A stretch of 64,000 bases of DNA from Pseudoflavonifractor sp. AF19-9AC (GCF_003478995.1 NZ_QUGI01000002.1:90276-154275), one strand, 5' to 3'; positions 51,157 through 60,266 are shown, numbered from the stretch's first letter. The notes: a model not told the origin generated them from the sequence alone. A program made the numbers and translations.

Positions 51157-52575
51157 ATGGGAACCATGAAAAAGACACTTTTGATCGCGCTGGCCATGAT
51201 GCTGCTGCTCACCTCCTGCTCCGGCGGTGGGAAGGGATCGGAGAGCTCCAGCCAGGACACGGAGAGCTCCGCCTCCCAATCCCGGGAGGAGCAGGAAGAG
51301 CAGGACCGGCAGGCCGCCCTGCAGGCGCTGGAGGGGATCCCCTACTCCGGGGACCGCAGCCGGTGCCGCATGACGGCGGAGCAGGCCCGGGCCTTTGCCC
51401 AGATCATTGCGGATGGAATTTCCGGTAAAATTGCCCCCTTTGATGAATATGGCTCTCCGGAGAGCCAGCTGGTCTTTTGGGAGGAGCCCTACTCCGTCTG
51501 GGGCTATGGAGGCCTCTATGAAACCGACCGGGCGCAGGTTTACCTGGCAGACCTGGCCGGGGACGGAGTGCCCTACCTGGTTGTCAGCAGCAGTCTGCTG
51601 GACAGCGACTCTTTCGAGATTTACGGCTGGAAGGATGGCAAGGCCTCCCGCATCACCGGAGCCGAGTGCTACGGAGGCCGTCAGTCCGTAGAGCTGTGGA
51701 AGGGCAGCGACGGCAAATACTACATCAGCTCAGGTGGCTCGGGCGGCGCCGCCTACCACCTCTCCGAGGACTATGTCTTTACAAACGGGGCCATGGAGCT
51801 GGCATACAGCTGGGAAGAGGAATACCTGAACGACGGCCGGGTGCGGCTGGTGGAAAACGGAGTGGAGCGGATTTACACTCTGGAGGACTATGAAGCTCTG
51901 CCCAGCAGCAGCCCCCTGCCGGAGCGCGCCTCCGAATCCTCCGACGCGGTGGAGCCCTGCGCCCTGCGGGAGATGCTGGACGGTCTGAACCAGTATGGGG
52001 AGCTGATCAGCGGGGGCGCGGCCCAGGCCGTCACCATCCCCGAGCTCACCGAGGCCCAGCAGGCGGCCAAGGCCATGTTGAATGTGTTGAATGAGGCCAA
52101 TTCCGGCGATCCCTACATGGGGATTCTTCAGACCAAACTGGTGGATCTGGATGGGAACGGCGTGAAGGAGCTGTTTGTCCTCACCATAGAAGGCACCCTC
52201 TATTACTGGCAGGACGGAGCCCTCCAGAGTAAATACGTGGGGGCCTATGCCGGCGGGAGCCTGAACTGGTACCTGTGCCGGGACAGCAAAACCGGGGAAA
52301 TGGGCATCGAATATGAGTCCATCGGCGGCGGGGACTTCTCCGGCGGCAGCAGAGCCTATTATTACCTCTCCCACACGGAGGAGATCAGCGATATGAACGA
52401 TGCCTTCACCGTGAACGGGGCGGATGCCACCCGGGAGGAGTATGACAAGGTCGTCGCCCTCAACCAGCGGCTGGAGACCGTGGGAGGCGACGAGCTATAC
52501 GGCCAGGGCGACGGAATGGAGGAAACCGTAGCGGAGCTTCAGGCCGCCTTCGGCCAGTACGACCCCGATCTGTAA
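51157..52575 (+). CDS. Secreted lipoprotein of unknown function
   Basis: The 472-residue protein has a lipoprotein signal ending LLLTSCSGGG (lipid-modified Cys), a Ser/Glu/Gln-rich spacer (~25-60), and two similar beta-rich halves. The halves share short motifs: VYLADLAGDGVPYLVVSSSLL and LVDLDGNGVKELFVLTIEG, reminiscent of FG-GAP/VCBS-like calcium-binding repeats (DxDGDG type). No enzymatic motif is seen. GAGGAGG precedes the ATG; a shared bidirectional terminator follows. Confidence 0.8.
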   Translation: MGTMKKTLLIALAMMLLLTSCSGGGKGSESSSQDTESSASQSREEQEEQDRQAALQALEGIPYSGDRSRCRMTAEQARAFAQIIADGISGKIAPFDEYGSPESQLVFWEEPYSVWGYGGLYETDRAQVYLADLAGDGVPYLVVSSSLLDSDSFEIYGWKDGKASRITGAECYGGRQSVELWKGSDGKYYISSGGSGGAAYHLSEDYVFTNGAMELAYSWEEEYLNDGRVRLVENGVERIYTLEDYEALPSSSPLPERASESSDAVEPCALREMLDGLNQYGELISGGAAQAVTIPELTEAQQAAKAMLNVLNEANSGDPYMGILQTKLVDLDGNGVKELFVLTIEGTLYYWQDGALQSKYVGAYAGGSLNWYLCRDSKTGEMGIEYESIGGGDFSGGSRAYYYLSHTEEISDMNDAFTVNGADATREEYDKVVALNQRLETVGGDELYGQGDGMEETVAELQAAFGQYDPDL

Positions 52576-52592
52576 TCATACATCCACGGAGA

Positions 52593-52627
52593 AAAGGAGC
52601 CGGTGGCAATGCCACCGGCTCCTTTGT
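52593..52627. terminator. Bidirectional terminator between lipoprotein gene and mtaB
   Basis: AAAGGAGCCGGTGGC (52593-52607) pairs perfectly with GCCACCGGCTCCTTT (52611-52625). Confidence 0.92.
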
Positions 52628-52665
52628 TATTTCATTCTGTTTTGGGACGGCTTTCCGGGGGACAC

Positions 52666-53958
52666 TTACCCCTCCAAAGTGCCTACCAGGGCGGTATCCT
52701 CCACCCGCTCCACACCCACGGTGCGCAGCTGATTGTGGAGGTTCACCTCGCTGTCCACCCGCACCTCGGTGTAGCGGGTGGTATAGCCCCGCCAGTGTCC
52801 GTCCCGCTCCTCCTCAAAGAGAACGGGGAGGGACTGGCCCACCCACTGCTCCAAATAGGCCCGTTCCAGCTCTGCGGCCACCGCCGCGGTCCGGTGGGCC
52901 CGCTCCTCCTTCACGGCGTTGGGCACCTGGCCGGACATCTTGGCCGCCGGGGTGCCGGGCCGCTTGGAGTAGGGGAAGATGTGCATGGCGGAGAAGGCGC
53001 ATTTGCGGAGGAAATCCAGGGTCTCCCCAAATTCCTCCTCCGTCTCTCCGGGGAAGCCCACGATAAGGTCGGTGGTGATGCCCGGGCGGTCAAAATACTG
53101 CCGCAGCAGGGAGACGCTCTCATAAAACCGGGCGGTGTCGTACTTCCGGTTCATCCGCTTCAGCACCTTGTCGCAGCCCGACTGCATGGACAGGTGGAAG
53201 TGGGGGCACAGGTTGGGGAGGGCCGCTCCCCGACGGCAGAAGTCCTCGGTCACGGTTCGGGGCTCCAGGGAGCCCAGCCGCACCCGGCACTGGGGCGCCG
53301 CCTGACACACCGCCTCGATGAGGTCCATGAGTGTGGAGCCGTCCTTAAATTCGTGGCCCCAGGAGGAGATCTCAATGCCGGTGAGCACCAGCTCCCGGTA
53401 GCCCTCCGCCGCCAGGGCGGCGGCCTGCTCCCGGGCCTTGTCCAGGGGCAGGGAGCGGATAGCTCCCCGGGCGTAAGGGATGATGCAGTAGGAGCAGAAG
53501 TTGACGCAGCCGTCCTCCACTTTCATCATACACCGGGTCCGTCCCTCCAGCCCGCCGGGAGGAAGCACCTCAAAAATGCGGCGGCGGAAGGGGTCGTCCA
53601 GCGCGGAAAGGGGCTGGCGCTCCTGCCAGGTGCGCTCCAGCAGCTCCACAAAGCCGGTGCGGTCTCCCGTGCCCGCCACCAGGTCCACCTCCAGCCCCTC
53701 CATGTCTCCGGGGTGGGTCTGGGGGTAACAGCCGCACACCGCCACCAGAGCCTCCGGCGCCCGCTTCCGGGCCCGGCGGATCATCTGGCGGGACTTTTTG
53801 TCGCTCACCGCGGTGACGGTGCAGGTGTTGATGACGTAGGCGTCCGCCTCCCCCTCAAAGGGGACCAGGGTGTGGCCCCGGGTCTGGGCCAGCTGCTCCA
53901 GGGCCTGGGTCTCGTACTGGTTGACCTTGCAGCCCAGGGTGTAAAAGGCAATTCTCAT
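52666..53958 (-). CDS. mtaB: tRNA t6A37 methylthiotransferase MtaB
   Basis: The 430-residue radical-SAM enzyme converts t6A37 to ms2t6A37 in tRNAs reading ANN codons. The N-terminal MTTase domain has the three cluster cysteines (TLGCKVNQYE, NTCTVT, VCGCYPQ). The radical-SAM core has CxxxCxxC (CVNFCSYC), followed by ITTDLIVGFPGETEEEF and a C-terminal TRAM-like domain. The N-terminal signature distinguishes it from MiaB and RimO. It is the third gene of the AAA-cupin-mtaB operon; AAGGAAC precedes the ATG. Confidence 0.95.
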   Translation of the reverse strand: MRIAFYTLGCKVNQYETQALEQLAQTRGHTLVPFEGEADAYVINTCTVTAVSDKKSRQMIRRARKRAPEALVAVCGCYPQTHPGDMEGLEVDLVAGTGDRTGFVELLERTWQERQPLSALDDPFRRRIFEVLPPGGLEGRTRCMMKVEDGCVNFCSYCIIPYARGAIRSLPLDKAREQAAALAAEGYRELVLTGIEISSWGHEFKDGSTLMDLIEAVCQAAPQCRVRLGSLEPRTVTEDFCRRGAALPNLCPHFHLSMQSGCDKVLKRMNRKYDTARFYESVSLLRQYFDRPGITTDLIVGFPGETEEEFGETLDFLRKCAFSAMHIFPYSKRPGTPAAKMSGQVPNAVKEERAHRTAAVAAELERAYLEQWVGQSLPVLFEEERDGHWRGYTTRYTEVRVDSEVNLHNQLRTVGVERVEDTALVGTLEG

Positions 53959-53967
53959 AGTCGTTCC

Positions 53968-54306
53968 TTACTTGGCGGGGTGCTCAGGGACCACGGCGAA
54001 GAAGTTGAGGTCCCCGTCGCTGTCGTTGATGAGGCTGTGGCTGTGGCCCATGGGGCAGTAGTGGCAGTCACCGGCGGCCAGCGTCTCATACTCCCCGTCG
54101 TAAAGCACCTTGCCGGTGCCGGACAGGATGTAGATGATCTCGCTGCCCGTGTCGTGGGTGTGAAGGCCGATGGAGCTGCCGGGGGCCAGCCGGCCCCGCA
54201 TGATCTTGTTGTTCTCGTCGGTGTACATCCGGGCGTTCAGGGCGCCTTCGCCCCCCTTGAACTGGGGCAGGACCTTCTCTTCCATCTGGTCAAACAGAAT
54301 TTTCAT
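53968..54306 (-). CDS. Small cupin-domain protein
   Basis: The 112-residue protein is a single cupin barrel: motif 1 IGLHTHDTGSEIIYILSGTG and motif 2 LAAGDCHYCPMGHSHSLIN, with His and Glu metal ligands present. Such proteins bind a metal and often a small organic acid or sugar; substrate unknown. Its ATG overlaps the AAA ATPase stop by four bases, showing translational coupling, and mtaB follows after nine bases. Confidence 0.92.
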   Translation of the reverse strand: MKILFDQMEEKVLPQFKGGEGALNARMYTDENNKIMRGRLAPGSSIGLHTHDTGSEIIYILSGTGKVLYDGEYETLAAGDCHYCPMGHSHSLINDSDGDLNFFAVVPEHPAK

Positions 54307-55790
54307 TTGGACGGTTCCTCCTCTGTATCTGATTCCGAAGCCTCGGGCTCCGGGTCTTTCAAATCCTCCGGGCGCAGCTCCATGAGCTGCTCCTTGGTGG
54401 GTGCCTCCAGCTGGGCCACCCGGTCGGACTGGCGGGCCACCGCCTTCTCAAAGAGATTGCGCACGTCCCGGGCGTTGCCGAAGTTCTCGTCCCGGTTCTC
54501 GTAGAGCTCTTTCAGGTCCTCCCGGACCCAGGTCTCTCCCTCCGCTGACAGCTGGTAGCCATTTTTCCGGCACATGGACTGGAAAATCTCCATGAGCTGG
54601 CCGCCGTCGTAGTCCTCGAAGAAGAAATACTTGTTAAACCGGGACTCCAGGCCGGGGTTGGCGTGAATGAATTTCTCCATGGGGCCGGTGTAGCCTGCCA
54701 CGATGACGATGAGGTCATCCCGGTGGTCCTCCATGTTTTTCAGCAGCACCTCGATGGCCTCGTGGCCGAAGTCGTTGCCGTTCTCCTGGTTCACCAGGGC
54801 GTAGGCCTCGTCGATGAACAGCACGCCCCCGATGGCCTTCTGGACCACCTCCTGGGTTTTCAGGGCGGTCTGGCCCACAAAGCCGGCCACCAGGCCGGAG
54901 CGGTCCACCTCCACCAGCTGCCCCTTGCTCAAAACGCCGATGCAGCGGTAGATTTTGGCCAGCAGCCGGGCCACAGTGGTCTTTCCGGTGCCCGGATTGC
55001 CCAGAAACACCAGGTGCAGAGACATGGGCGGGACGGGCAGGCCCGCCTCCTGGCGGAGCTTGCGCACCTTCACCAGGTTGATGAGGCTCTTTACGTCCTT
55101 TTTGACCTTCTCCAGTCCGCACAGACCGTCCAGCTCCGCCAGAACCTCCTCCAGCTTGGGGGGCTCCTCTTCCGCCTGCTTCTCCTCCGCCTTTTGGGGC
55201 GCGGTCTCCTCCTTCTTCTTCTGAGGGGCGGCGGGGGCGGTGGGAGCAGAGGGCGGCGTGACAGGCCGGGAGACAAAGTCCCCGGCATTGAGGGCGGGGC
55301 GGTCGGGCCGCAGACCGTCCTGATCGCACAGGGCAATGAGGGTATCGCTGCAGGCGTTGACAAAGCCCGCCTCGCTCTCGCTCACCAGATCGTCCACCGC
55401 CGCAAAGAGCAGCAGAATGAGGGTCAGTTGGTCGGAAAAGCGCCTTGCCAGGCTGGTGCCCTTCATTCGGTCATACCGGCGCAGGTCCTCAAAGAAGGCA
55501 GGGGGCCGGAACAGGTCAAAGGTCGCCACCCCGGTGGCCACCTCCCAGTAGAGGGCGGAGGGCACGGGGTTGCCCGCGGAGTAGATGGCGTTATAGAACT
55601 CCACATGCCGCGGGGTGATGGAGCTGGCGTTGTCCGCCTGCCACACTCCCAGCACATACTGGCGCATGTAGCCGTCCACCTGGCGGCTGAAGGTCATGCG
55701 CAGAGCCGGGTCGGGAATCAGCTTGCGAAAGGCGGTCACGGCCTCGTTATACTGCTTATGGGCCTCGGTGGCGGTGATAGTCCCCCCCAC
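54303..55790 (-). CDS. AAA+ ATPase of the CbxX/CfxQ (SpoVK/EccA-like) family
   Basis: The 495-residue protein has an N-terminal helical domain (~1-170), a Pro/Ala and Lys/Glu-rich linker (~175-212), and one AAA+ module. Walker A is GNPGTGKTT (264-272), the pore-like segment is GLVAGFVGQTALKTQEV, Walker B is VLFIDEAY (323-330), and sensor and arginine-finger regions follow (IVIVAGYTGPMEKFIHANPGLESRF). The family remodels protein complexes (Rubisco activase CbbX, EccA of type VII secretion, SpoVK); the client here is unknown. The GTG start follows AGGAGGGGG. First gene of the operon with cupin and mtaB. Confidence 0.9.
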   Translation of the reverse strand: MGGTITATEAHKQYNEAVTAFRKLIPDPALRMTFSRQVDGYMRQYVLGVWQADNASSITPRHVEFYNAIYSAGNPVPSALYWEVATGVATFDLFRPPAFFEDLRRYDRMKGTSLARRFSDQLTLILLLFAAVDDLVSESEAGFVNACSDTLIALCDQDGLRPDRPALNAGDFVSRPVTPPSAPTAPAAPQKKKEETAPQKAEEKQAEEEPPKLEEVLAELDGLCGLEKVKKDVKSLINLVKVRKLRQEAGLPVPPMSLHLVFLGNPGTGKTTVARLLAKIYRCIGVLSKGQLVEVDRSGLVAGFVGQTALKTQEVVQKAIGGVLFIDEAYALVNQENGNDFGHEAIEVLLKNMEDHRDDLIVIVAGYTGPMEKFIHANPGLESRFNKYFFFEDYDGGQLMEIFQSMCRKNGYQLSAEGETWVREDLKELYENRDENFGNARDVRNLFEKAVARQSDRVAQLEAPTKEQLMELRPEDLKDPEPEASESDTEEEPSK

Positions 55791-55846
55791 GGCGTCCCCC
55801 TCCTGTCTGTCCGGCGCCTGGAAGCGCCGGGGATTCAGCAGGTATT

Positions 55847-55875
55847 ATTATATGAAAAAACGAGGGGACGGTCAA
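55847..55875 (-). promoter_or_regulatory. Promoter of the AAA-cupin-mtaB operon
   Basis: Minus-strand TTGACC (55870-55875), 17 bases, TATAAT (55847-55852). A 7-bp hairpin CCGGCGC/GCGCCGG follows in the short leader. Confidence 0.87.
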
Positions 55876-55931
55876 GCTGAGCCAGAAGTAGACATAAAAA
55901 TATAAACAATTTGTTATTTCGCCTTTTTTCG

Positions 55932-55960
55932 TTGACGGAGCGGGAAAATGCTTGTACAAT
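55932..55960 (+). promoter_or_regulatory. Promoter of the SH3b/BIG2 membrane protein
   Basis: TTGACG (55932-55937), 17 bases, TACAAT (55955-55960). Confidence 0.8.
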
Positions 55961-56015
55961 AAAAGTAATCCTGCCCAGGCAGGAGATCAACCAGGTTATA
56001 AGCGGAGGTATGGAT

Positions 56016-57122
56016 ATGGCAGATAAACGGCAGCCCTCCCGGCGCCTCTCTTCTTCCGGTAAATCGTCCGGCAAAACATCCGGCAAGCAGGCCTCTTCCC
56101 AGAAGCAGGCCGCGCCTCGTCAGACTTCTTCGGGCAAAGCGCCCGTTTCTCAGCGGCAGTCTCCCATCCGCCGCCCGGACATGATCCGGTGCGAAAACTG
56201 TGGAGAGGATTACTCCAGCACCTATAAGCGCTGTCCCTTCTGTGACGAGCGCCCCGGCCGTACCGGCATCGGTGGCCGTCGGGTGGCCGGCGGCGGGAAC
56301 GGACAGGTCCACCCGGTGCAGCTGGTGGGTCTGGTCATCTCTCTGGTCCTCATCATTGCAGCGCTGTTCATTGTCTTTACCCGCATCGCCCCCATGTTCC
56401 TGGGCGGCAGCAGCGGCGGCGAGGGTTCCTCGGTGAGCACCAGCCAGAGCGCCGGCACCTCCCAGGATGCCAGCGGCTCCGGAATCCCCGACGGCTCCTC
56501 GTCCACCGACTCCTCGGCCCCTGACATCTCCTCCGGCAGCGGCGAGGGCACGGGCAGCACCTCTCAGGGAACGGGGACCGCAACCGTCACTTCCATTACC
56601 CTGAACAAGACGGACATGACCCTGCAGCCCGGTGAGACCACTCAGCTCACCGCCACCCTGGCTCCCGCCGGCACCACCGCCACCGTCACCTGGTCCAGCA
56701 GCGACACCTCTCTGGCCACGGTGGACGAGTACGGCAACGTGAAAAACGTCAACCAGGGCACGGAGAAGAAGAAAGCGGTCATCACTGTCACCAGCGGCGG
56801 TGTCACCGCCACCTGCGACGTCCACTGTAAGCCCGCCAACACCTCCTCCGGCTCCGGTTCTGAGGGCTCCGGCGAGACCGGCGGCTCCACCGGCGGAAAC
56901 ACCTCCGGACCCGTGGCCGCCAACACCCCCGGCACCATCACCAACGCCGGAAACGGCCTGAACGTCCGCTCCGGCCCCGGCTCCTCCTATGACAAGATCG
57001 CCAGCGTGAAAAACGGCGACAAGATCATCATTCTGGAAGATGCCGGCTCCGGCTGGTACAAGGTGGACATCGGCGGCGGCGTCACCGGCTATGTGTCCAG
57101 TGACTATGTCTCGGTGAACTAA
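56016..57122 (+). CDS. Membrane protein with zinc ribbon, BIG2 and SH3b domains
   Basis: The 368-residue protein has, in order, a basic Ser/Lys/Gln-rich cytoplasmic tail (1-50), a zinc-ribbon motif (Cys59, Cys62, Cys73, Cys76), one membrane helix (~101-122) and a Ser/Gly linker. Outside are a BIG2-type Ig domain (TSITLNKTDMTLQPGETTQLTATL, TWSSSDTSLATVDEYGNV) and a C-terminal SH3b domain (GLNVRSGPGSSYDKIASVKNGD, WYKVDIGGGVTGYVSSDYV). It probably binds the cell wall from the membrane; the inward zinc ribbon is unusual and suggests a cytoplasmic partner. The second of two ATGs is taken because GGAGG is seven bases before it. Confidence 0.87.
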   Translation: MADKRQPSRRLSSSGKSSGKTSGKQASSQKQAAPRQTSSGKAPVSQRQSPIRRPDMIRCENCGEDYSSTYKRCPFCDERPGRTGIGGRRVAGGGNGQVHPVQLVGLVISLVLIIAALFIVFTRIAPMFLGGSSGGEGSSVSTSQSAGTSQDASGSGIPDGSSSTDSSAPDISSGSGEGTGSTSQGTGTATVTSITLNKTDMTLQPGETTQLTATLAPAGTTATVTWSSSDTSLATVDEYGNVKNVNQGTEKKKAVITVTSGGVTATCDVHCKPANTSSGSGSEGSGETGGSTGGNTSGPVAANTPGTITNAGNGLNVRSGPGSSYDKIASVKNGDKIIILEDAGSGWYKVDIGGGVTGYVSSDYVSVN

Positions 57123-57153
57123 CCCCACAACCGAATTTTTCCTCTGCACATTG

Positions 57154-57185
57154 AGCGGCCGTCCAAAAGGACGGCCGCTTTTTTG
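57154..57185 (+). terminator. Terminator of the SH3b gene
   Basis: AGCGGCCGTCC (57154-57164) pairs with GGACGGCCGCT (57169-57179) across AAAA, followed by T6. Confidence 0.95.
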
Positions 57186-57223
57186 TCCATTTCGCAGAAT
57201 GTAAAAAAGTTTTCTTCTCCCTC

Positions 57224-57275
57224 TTGACCGCTTATTTAGACAATTGTAAAATGCAAATAGATAGACAAACGTCTA
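57224..57275 (+). promoter_or_regulatory. Promoter and BlaI-type operators of the blaI-M56 pair
   Basis: TTGACC (57224-57229), 17 bases, TAAAAT (57247-57252). One palindrome-like site (TTTAGACAATTGTAAAA, 57235-57251) covers the spacer and -10. A second (TAGACAAACGTCTA, 57262-57275) lies at +1, with centres 25 bp apart. Both contain the TAGACAA half-site, as expected for an autoregulated BlaI-type repressor. Confidence 0.78.
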
Positions 57276-57292
57276 AAACGGAGGTGACCCCT

Positions 57293-57667
57293 ATGGCAAC
57301 TCTGACCCATTTGCCCGACGCGGAGCTGGAGGTGATGCAGGCCCTGTGGGCTCTGGACCACTACCCGGCCCACACAGCGGATATCGCCCAAGGGCTCAGC
57401 CGGGACTGGAAGGCGCCCACCCTCATCAAGCTCCTCTCCCGGCTGGAGGAGCGGGGCTTTGTGGAGGGCCGGAAGGAGGGCCGGGCCAACGTCTATACCC
57501 CCGTGGTACAGCGGGAGGACTACCTGGCCGCCGAGAGCCGCTCCTTCCTCAACCGGCTCCACGGCGGTTCCCTGTCCAGTCTGGTGGCCGCTCTCTTCCC
57601 CAAGGCCCGCCTCACCGGTGAGGACATCCGCCGTCTGGAGGAAATTCTGAAACAGGAGGGCAAGTGA
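57293..57667 (+). CDS. BlaI/MecI-family repressor
   Basis: The 124-residue winged-helix protein matches BlaI/MecI: LPDAELEVMQALWAL at the start, then AHTADIAQGLSRDWKAPTLIKLLSRLEERGFV with the recognition helix and KEGRANVYTPVV as the wing. Dimerisation helices are C-terminal. It would repress its own operon through the sites at 57235-57275 until cleaved or released by the M56 membrane peptidase encoded next. ACGGAGGTGA precedes the ATG. Confidence 0.93.
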   Translation: MATLTHLPDAELEVMQALWALDHYPAHTADIAQGLSRDWKAPTLIKLLSRLEERGFVEGRKEGRANVYTPVVQREDYLAAESRSFLNRLHGGSLSSLVAALFPKARLTGEDIRRLEEILKQEGK

Positions 57668-57668
57668 C

Positions 57669-60152
57669 ATGATGCAGCTTCTCCCCAATCTGTTTCCCCT
57701 CAGCCTCACCTGCGGCGCGGTTATCCTCCTGTTGCTTCTGCTCACCCCTGTTCTGTCCAGACGGTTCACCCCACGGTGGCGGTACTGGGCGTGGCTGTTT
57801 GTGGCTGTGCGGTTGGTTGTGCCCTTCTCCCTCTCCTGGCACCCTGTGGAGCTGTCCGCCCCCGCCTCCCTCACCGCCCCGTCCTACGACCCCCAGATGA
57901 CCCGTGAGGTGGAGCAGGCCAATCCCTACGGCTGGCAGGGCAAGGTAACCGGAGATACCACCTACCAGGTGTGGTACACAGACGATCAGAACACGGAGCA
58001 CCGTATTGTTGACCTGATGCTGGTTCGGCTGGAGGGGGTTGACGGAGTCTGGTCCACCTCCTTCCGCTGGAACTATATCTGGGCCGCCGGCTGGGCGGTC
58101 AGCTTTGCCCTGCTGGTGCTGGGCTACCTGCGTCTGTGCCGCCAGATGGCCCGCCGCCGTCTGCCTGCTTCCCGGGAGGCGCAGGAGGAGCTGGAGCGGC
58201 AGCGCCGACTCCTGTCGGTCACTGGGAATGTGCGCCTCTTTCAGGTTCCTGGCCTGGCTTCCCCGCTGCTCATGGGCTTTCTCCGCCCCACGGTGCTGCT
58301 CCCCCATGACCTCCCCTCCGCCGCCTTGCCGGTTGCACTGGCCCACGAGCTTCAGCATCTGAAGCGGCAGGACCTGTGGTACAAGCTTCTGCTGTCCCTG
58401 GTGGGGTGTATCCACTGGTTCAACCCCCTGGTGAGGATCATGGTTTGCAAGGGAGGACAGGATGTGGAGCTATGCTGCGACTACGACCTACTGAAAACCC
58501 GGGATGTGGCGGGCCGGAGGGCCTACGGCCAGGCCATTCTGGATCAGATGACCGCCGGGGACCGGGGCCTCTCCCGGCTGACCACCGGCTTCTCCGGAGA
58601 CAAGAAGGAGGTCTTTGCCCGGTTCAAGGCCATGATGGACACCGCTCCCAAGCGCCGGGGCCGGATTGCCCTGGCGGCGGCCCTGGTTGTGGTGGTGCTG
58701 GCCGGGAGCCTGGTGGGCTGCCAGACCGGGGCCGGCACGCCGGAGGGAGACGGAGCCTGGATTGCGGACATCAACCCGGAGGCGGGCACCGTCACCTACT
58801 ACCCCCTGTCTCAGGGACTCATTGGAGATGAAGATGCACTGGAGGAGTGGCTCTGGGGGGAGGACGGCATGGCGGCAGAGGAGCCCCGCACCGTCTCCCT
58901 CAGCGAGGATATTCAGTTCCGCCACACCTATGATGGGGAAACCTACTCCATTCCCGCCTCTACCATTCAGTTCTCCGTCTCCATGACCCAGACGGGCGCC
59001 CTGGGTGAGGTGGAAGTGAAAGGCGGCAAAGCCGTCCGGGTCCAGCTGGCCTCCGCCGCCCATCTGGACCTGTCTGTCCCCAACCTGGACTTCACTGGCT
59101 ACTGCGGAACGGTGTACGCCGTGGGGATGGGAGGTGCCCGGTTCCAGGATGGAATGGAAAATCTGTCTGTGGATCCCTGCACTGAGACCGGAGCAGACGG
59201 TGACCACACCTATTATACCCTGCCCCTGGCCCCGGATGCCGCCATTTCGGAGGAAGATCTTCCCTTCCTCACCGGTCTATCCAGCGCTGCGTACCCCAAC
59301 TACTGGCAGCTCACCCTGGTGGATGGCCAGGTGACTTCCATCAACCGCCTGTGGGAGGCCTCCATCCGCGCGCTGGAGACCATGTCCACCCTCCGTGCAG
59401 AGGATATTGCAACCATCTCTTTCTCTGGCGGCCCGGTGGCCTCCGGTTGGTTGGAACGTTTGGACCGCGAGGAGCTGGCCCAGCTAATCCAGCTGGCCGC
59501 CGGTCAGCCCCCGGTGGCGGAGAGGGAATACAGCGACGAAAACGGCCTGGACTACGGCCTTTGGTCGCTGGATCTCCGACTTACAAACGGCGAGATTCTT
59601 TCCCTCAACGCCGGACGGGCGGAGGACCAGATCAGCGTCACGGAGCCGGTTTGCCTGGATGGCTGCACCAAGCTGTACCAGCTCATCCGCACCGCCACCG
59701 ACAGCACCCAGGTCATTTCCGTCACCGATTCGGAGGTCCTCTCTGTGATGAACGAGGTCCTTTCAGACACTCTGGACCTGTGGCACACCCCGGATTACGG
59801 CGGAGGCTTTGAGGACTCCTATCTGGAGGCCCAGCTCACCCGTCTGGAGCAGCCAGCCCTTCCCGAAAGCCTGGGGGAGAACGTGGAGCTCTACGTCTAC
59901 GACTTTGGCTTTGTGGTGGAGGACCTGTTCCACGTGCTTTGGGCGGGCGCTCCCTGGGTGGACAGCCAGCTGCGCTACCACCCCGGCGGCAATTACTATC
60001 TGGCCGTGGAGCGGGCGGAGGACGGCTCCATCACCCGCTGGGGTGCCTTCCAGCATGAGTTCTCCCCTCCCTTTGACAACTGGGAGCTGGAAACCTGGGA
60101 AGCCTTCTCTGCAAACGTCCAGTCGGCCCTGGCCCGTGGTGGGGTGGAGTAA
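57669..60152 (+). CDS. M56-family (BlaR1-like) membrane metallopeptidase sensor with large novel C-terminal domain
   Basis: The 827-residue protein has membrane helices at ~8-27, ~36-54 and ~136-153, and a cytoplasmic zinc-protease domain with HELQH at 226-230 followed by the VELCCDYD third-ligand region. A fourth membrane helix lies at ~337-355, ending in a Cys (LVGCQT). The outer part (~355-827) is not the penicillin-binding sensor of BlaR1: it is beta-rich, repetitive and acidic, without SxxK/SxN/KTG motifs seen. It likely senses another envelope signal and cleaves BlaI. Start one base after the BlaI stop; GGAGGG upstream. Confidence 0.87.
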   Translation: MMQLLPNLFPLSLTCGAVILLLLLLTPVLSRRFTPRWRYWAWLFVAVRLVVPFSLSWHPVELSAPASLTAPSYDPQMTREVEQANPYGWQGKVTGDTTYQVWYTDDQNTEHRIVDLMLVRLEGVDGVWSTSFRWNYIWAAGWAVSFALLVLGYLRLCRQMARRRLPASREAQEELERQRRLLSVTGNVRLFQVPGLASPLLMGFLRPTVLLPHDLPSAALPVALAHELQHLKRQDLWYKLLLSLVGCIHWFNPLVRIMVCKGGQDVELCCDYDLLKTRDVAGRRAYGQAILDQMTAGDRGLSRLTTGFSGDKKEVFARFKAMMDTAPKRRGRIALAAALVVVVLAGSLVGCQTGAGTPEGDGAWIADINPEAGTVTYYPLSQGLIGDEDALEEWLWGEDGMAAEEPRTVSLSEDIQFRHTYDGETYSIPASTIQFSVSMTQTGALGEVEVKGGKAVRVQLASAAHLDLSVPNLDFTGYCGTVYAVGMGGARFQDGMENLSVDPCTETGADGDHTYYTLPLAPDAAISEEDLPFLTGLSSAAYPNYWQLTLVDGQVTSINRLWEASIRALETMSTLRAEDIATISFSGGPVASGWLERLDREELAQLIQLAAGQPPVAEREYSDENGLDYGLWSLDLRLTNGEILSLNAGRAEDQISVTEPVCLDGCTKLYQLIRTATDSTQVISVTDSEVLSVMNEVLSDTLDLWHTPDYGGGFEDSYLEAQLTRLEQPALPESLGENVELYVYDFGFVVEDLFHVLWAGAPWVDSQLRYHPGGNYYLAVERAEDGSITRWGAFQHEFSPPFDNWELETWEAFSANVQSALARGGVE

Positions 60153-60223
60153 CCCTTCTTTTCAAAAAATGGTCCAGGCCGTTCCGGCACCTTTTTCCCG
60201 CTTGTATCCACTTGGACAATTTG

Positions 60224-60266
60224 ACCCGGGCGGACCATGTCAGCAGCATGGTCCGCCCGGGTTTTC
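60224..60266. terminator. Bidirectional terminator between the M56 and SDR genes
   Basis: A perfect 16-bp stem: ACCCGGGCGGACCATG (60224-60239) with CATGGTCCGCCCGGGT (60247-60262), followed by TTT. Confidence 0.9.
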
